From contig OY987242.1 of NCBI GenBank assembly GCA_963920765.1, forward strand, positions 35,798,002 to 35,862,001: a stretch of DNA of 64,000 nucleotides, given 5' to 3'. This document shows, one piece after another, positions 61,459-64,000 of this stretch. The notes beneath the pieces are model-generated. The model made no database searches. It saw only the letters and a program-made list of their open reading frames with translations, and was not told where the DNA came from. Source of the DNA: Ulota crispa. Its lineage: Eukaryota; Streptophyta; Bryopsida; Orthotrichales; Orthotrichaceae. Within the stretch, counting starts at the first letter, position 1. Every line of letters begins with the position of its first letter. The position numbers and the translations under genes were made by a program.

Positions 61459-61761
61459 CACAAAATATTGTATTTAGGTTGCCGTAACAATTAGGTTGTC
61501 TTATTTTGGAAAGTTACCTAATGACTCATTGCTTGGCCACTTGGCAACGTATGCAACTCTCTAGATACTAGGAGTTCACATAGTGCATGACCTAAATGTC
61601 ACTAGTTTGTTTTTCCAAAACTTTTGTTGTTGTTGCTAAACCTTTTTAAATTGTTAATTGTAGCAATCATTGTTAAAAGTTAATGTAATATTAGTAAGTA
61701 ATTTGTTTAGTGTAAAGTATCAAGAAATCAATGTGGGGCGACCTAAATGCAATATTTAGTG
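61459..61761. mobile_element. CACTA-like MITE family F, copy 3 (intact)
   Basis: The left end CACAAAATATTGTATTTAGG mirrors CCTAAATGCAATATTTAGTG at the right, over 303 bp. This is the uninterrupted reference for the split copy at 36415-38015. Confidence 0.55.
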
Positions 61762-62106
61762 TACGTTACCACCATTAATTGGTAAAAAGAAAATGATGGA
61801 ATCCCCAAATCCCTCTAGAAGGAAATCACTTGGCGCACCAGACGTTGTTGGATGAACAAAAACATTCACTACTGTAGCTTATTTGATGGATGAGAATGTC
61901 GATATGAATGATTCTATCCACTTTTTTACCACAACACGAAAGTTCCTTGCAACAGAATTTCCAAAGGAAGCCATGTAGAGGGGGCTCTATTTTGCGAATC
62001 TTGATGATTGCTTTCCCCCCTAAATGGATGAATTTGTTCACAGATTCCCAGGTTGGTTCGTTTGTTTTTAGCTGCTGGCTGGATGTCTAGAGTGTCAAGC
62101 CTATGT

Positions 62107-62689
62107 TTAACCCTAAAACCCCCAGCCCTGGCCTGGTTTAGAAATTATCTGAAATCAAATGCTTTGGCCCATGAAATTGTTTTTGTTTCTTCATTGGTCA
62201 AGCGACACGCACCCCGAAATGAAATGCATGCAGGGACGAGCTAGCGAAAATAAAAATATATAGGATTATCCACGTGTGCATGTCCATCCATCAAATTGAG
62301 TCTTCTAGTCTTCAAAAGTCTACACATTAAAAGCAACTCCACCCGTATTGTAAAACACCCACTTAAGTAGAATTTTGAATGAAAATGGAGCATTTAAAGC
62401 ATGGACCAACCAAATTCTTCTCCTCACGTAGCAAAATTTATATTTTTTCAATACACAACAACTTTTTCAATTTTTTTTTTTACAAAAACAGGTTGAACGG
62501 TCAGTGATGGAGAATCTAATTGCTTTTGCAAACAAGGAGACTTGTCATTGATTGCACATTATTTCACCTAATTGGATAGGTGAAAAAAACAAGCAATCAA
62601 CGTTGGAAAGAAGAAACACTATGTTTTCTAGGGATGAAAATGTAAATGTCAATTGAAGATGCTCCAAGTATGTGACATTTAGGGGTTAA
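62107..62689. mobile_element. Possible TTAA element, 583 bp
   Basis: TTAA plus CCCTAAAACCCCC at 62107 and GTGACATTTAGGGG plus TTAA at 62686-62689 are compatible ends. Inner matching is weak. The left part overlaps moderately GC-rich text. Confidence 0.4.
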
Positions 62690-62754
62690 TATCCCCAAGT
62701 TTGACACACAACATGTCACATGTAACACTCTTGCACCTCAAATTAATTAAACCT

Positions 62755-63072
62755 TAAGGTAGGAACACCCATAACCGTCAGTGTCCCCATAACCGTTACC
62801 TCTAAAATCTTGAAAAATCTATGGAAATGAATAGATGTAATAACAAGGACGTACAACATGTGAACATGAAATCTTAAAAGTGGTTATGGGTGCAATGGCA
62901 GTTTGCTCTTTAAAAATTCACAACTTATTCTCACAATATCCAAATAATACATTCGAAAGTGCAAACTCTTCTTTTTTTTGTTCCTAATAGAATCTTATAA
63001 TTTGCTAGCTGTTTATTGATACTCATCATGTTCAAAACCCTTTGTTTGACGTTTATGGGTGCTCCTACCTTA
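62755..63072. mobile_element. TA-flanked MITE, AGGTAGG family, 318 bp
   Basis: TA plus AGGTAGGAACACCCATAA mirrors TTTATGGGTGCTCCTACCT plus TA. It is the partner of the equal-length copy at 50972-51289. Confidence 0.8.
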
Positions 63073-63251
63073 TGGGTAAAGAAAGCCCTCAGTTTAGGTG
63101 GATGGTTAGTGTATATAAGATGTAACATTCTACTAAAAATTGGCCCAAACCAAATAAAATAAAGTGTTTTGACAAATGACTAATGGTAAACGGAAAAATG
63201 GGCTTAAACCCTCACCTTCTCTAGTGTTTTATCCTCTTGGTCGATGAGGGA

Positions 63252-63905
63252 TTAACCCCTCAACACCAGAGAGCCTCAAATTGCGCCCCTCAGAATTTTT
63301 TCCAGAGATGCCTATCGTTTCTTCAAGTAATTTTTAGTGTTTATCTTTATTTTTAAGTTCTTATTGAAGTCTTGTTTCAACATCAGGAGTGTGATTTTGA
63401 AAATAGTTTAAAGTGATTTGTTTATTCAAGATTTTGTGCAAGGGTGTCCATTGCAAATCTTCACTTTCTAGTGTTGAAGGCTCTTGGAAATGAGCCTCAA
63501 GTACACTAGAACTTGGAGAAAAAATCACACTAAAAATTCAATTTAAGAAATTGTGAAATAGAATTTGAGAAGCCGTAAATTGATTGGGGTTATGCATGTT
63601 ATACTTTACATACTCATGTTTTTTTGGTACCCTCAATATTAGGTTTGAGATGCAAAAAGAGGATTGAAAGACTTCAAATCACTTTTGCAGTTTTAACACC
63701 CTCATGATTAAACATTATAATTTTTCAATCCATAAGTGACTTTGTTGTGATTTCTTTTCCTATGTGATCTATAACATGTCTACCTTGAATTTGTATGATT
63801 GCCTTTCAAAAAGAATTAATAAAATTGATGAAAATGCCAACATTTTATTCACTTTCAAAAAAAATTTGAGATACTCAAAAATACTAGGGGCGTTGAGGGG
63901 TTAAA
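63252..63905. mobile_element. TTAA-flanked piggyBac-like MITE, 654 bp
   Basis: TTAA is at 63252-63255 and 63902-63905, with ends CCCCTCAACACC and GGCGTTGAGGGG. The interior is unlike family A, so this is another TTAA subfamily. No transposase is present. Confidence 0.7.
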
Positions 63906-64000
63906 GCTTTCCTGAATCATGAGCATGAGCCAAAGTTAAATATTAGATGGGTTTAGAATGCCTAATTGCAATTGGGGGGTATATTAGATATAGGGGTTCT

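Overview
The window is nuclear DNA of a land plant. It has a spliced plant-specific RopGAP gene (CRIB plus RhoGAP domains), GA-rich 5' leaders, plant-type TTTAGGG runs, Stowaway-type MITEs and very AT-rich intergenic DNA. A bryophyte is my guess from the long leaders and the style of the repeats, but the sequence does not prove it. Gene density is very low: one complete, confidently recognised gene (RopGAP, minus strand, about 55.3-59.6 kb), one probable small CHCH-type gene (minus strand, 11.36 kb leftwards), a probable 5' leader of a plus-strand gene at the left edge, and a few GC-rich gene-like fragments (5.3, 24.0, 46.0-47.3 kb). I saw no rRNA, tRNA, CRISPR array or transposase gene.

Layout: 1-1.03 kb is a GA-rich leader ending in a good splice donor. 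1.04-8.7 kb is AT-rich intron or intergenic DNA with MITEs and a 200-N gap. 8.7-11.5 kb is the CHCH-like gene and its putative 3' part. 11.5-55.2 kb is a mosaic of nested non-autonomous DNA transposons with a second 200-N gap. 55.2-59.6 kb is RopGAP. 59.6-64 kb is intergenic with more MITEs.

The most striking content is the repeats. At least a dozen elements are bounded by TTAA and have termini beginning CCC (mostly CCCCTAAAGG, variants CCCTTGAGCG, CCCCTCAACACC, CCCTTAAACG). TTAA duplication plus CCC ends is the signature of the piggyBac superfamily, which is not typical of plant genomes. They range from 79 bp to over 1.5 kb. Some are near-perfect foldbacks, and they insert into one another at TTAA. 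Two related foldback elements (30.4-35.7 and 43.1-44.6 kb) each carry a different TTAA element at the same internal TTAA, in opposite arms. Empty sister arms show the original single TTAA, which is direct evidence for the target-site duplication. Other families are a TA-flanked AGGTAGG family (six copies), Harbinger-like TTA/TAA elements, Stowaway-like elements, CACTA-like elements, a Mutator-like foldback with a 9-bp duplication, one hAT-like insertion and Helitron-like 5' ends.

The 200-N gap at 33 kb is flanked by about 1.14 kb of the same sequence on both sides. This looks like an unmerged contig overlap inside a large hairpin, so the local copy number should not be trusted.
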